Assembly (NCBI GenBank): GCA_033439765.1
Contig: JAULSN010000007.1
Location: forward strand, 2,108,001-2,172,000
Length of the DNA stretch: 64,000 bases
From: Lasiosphaeria ovina
Taxonomy: Eukaryota; Ascomycota; Sordariomycetes; Sordariales; Lasiosphaeriaceae
Reading direction: 5' to 3'
Part shown: piece after piece, positions 63,554 through 64,000 of the stretch
Position numbering within the stretch: position 1 is the first letter of the stretch
Layout: each line of letters opens with the position of its first letter
Notes under the pieces: generated by a model
What the model saw: the letters and a program-made list of their open reading frames with translations, nothing else
What the model was told of the DNA's origin: nothing
The model's database searches: none
Translations under genes and position numbers: made by a program

Positions 63554-64000
63554 TCAGAAAACGGCGGCCGCTGGATCGTCTTCGTCAGGACTGTCGACTT
63601 GGATTCCTTTGCCCTTGTCCATTGGCTTCTGCTCTTCTACTCCCTGTTCCTCGTTGTCTACCGCAAGTCCCTTGCCCTTCGAGTCCCCGGCCGCCGGGTC
63701 CTCGCTCGTGACACTTGGTGGATTGCTGCCCTCTGAAAGGGTTTCAGAGTCAAAGTCTAACGGCTTGACGATATACTCTGGAATTGTATCATCCTTCCGT
63801 GGACTCCACCAAGGGTCTAGGTAGGACAGGCCAAACAGAGTGAGGTACTCGCGGTCGTGGGCACACATCCTGATGTTGGGTGTGCGCATGAGCCAGTCCA
63901 TGGCGTCGGGTTCTTGGACCGAGGTGATGACGACGACGTCGCAAGAGAGGACCCAGCTGTAGAGAAGGTTCGCTGTCGGGGCGACGTACCTTCTGGCCAT
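63554..64000 (-). CDS. Unrecognised protein, 3' part at the right edge
   Basis: A 148-codon frame runs from the window end to TGA at 63554. An ATG sits exactly at the edge (MARRYVAPTANLLYSW), but it may be internal, so the gene is treated as possibly 5' truncated. The first 75 residues look ordered (VLSCDVVVITSVQEPDAMDW, NIRMCAHDREYLTLFGLSYL, DPWWSP). The rest is acidic and Pro/Ser-rich with a duplicated KGKGxxVD motif and no domain recognised. It converges on array gene 4. Confidence 0.6.
   Translation of the reverse strand: MARRYVAPTANLLYSWVLSCDVVVITSVQEPDAMDWLMRTPNIRMCAHDREYLTLFGLSYLDPWWSPRKDDTIPEYIVKPLDFDSETLSEGSNPPSVTSEDPAAGDSKGKGLAVDNEEQGVEEQKPMDKGKGIQVDSPDEDDPAAAVF

Overview
The window is nuclear DNA of a filamentous ascomycete (Pezizomycotina, most likely a Sordariomycete). 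The evidence is short spliceosomal introns with GTRNGT donors, CTRAC-type branch sites and YAG acceptors, GC-rich coding sequence, kilobase intergenic spacers with many microsatellites, and an ascomycete gene set (BAR-SH3 amphiphysin, AzgA purine permease, GRIP golgin, Lunapark, Tad2). The genus cannot be named from sequence alone.

Left edge (1-3.6 kb): the 3' end of an unrecognised, probably disordered gene runs in from outside, followed by about 2 kb of decayed direct and inverted partial copies of that gene and of a second repeat. One isolated coding-like island lies between them. Differences between copies include many C-to-T/G-to-A changes, as repeat-induced point mutation (RIP) would give.

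Central region (3.6-48 kb): conventional housekeeping genes separated by long spacers. In order: BAR-SH3 endocytosis protein (-), ZGRF1/Mte1-like genome-stability protein (+), two + strand proteins that each pair an incomplete zinc cluster (CX2CX6C) with C-terminal hydrophobic segments, tRNA adenosine deaminase TAD2 (+), a double GFA-domain protein (-), an AzgA-type purine permease (-), a WD40-like protein (+), a divergent homogentisate 1,2-dioxygenase family member (-), a GRIP-domain golgin (-) and an ER Lunapark protein (+). Exon structures were built by reading splice sites; every multi-exon model closes in frame. The golgin model includes a 9-nt first exon and a 52-nt last exon, and Lunapark has an 8-codon first exon.

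Right third (48-63 kb): seven consecutive + strand, apparently intronless ORFs encoding charged, low-complexity proteins. The last four (57.9-63.1 kb) each have an exact TATAAATA box 131-159 nt upstream of the ATG. Three of them share an MS(D/A) start and an Arg/Glu-rich heptad-like C-terminal half, and look like a tandem paralogue array with related promoters. This array and the adjacent pair of half-zinc-cluster/membrane proteins are the strongest candidates for something undescribed. The right edge carries the 3' part of an unrecognised - strand gene.

No rRNA gene, convincing tRNA gene, CRISPR array or intact transposon was found.
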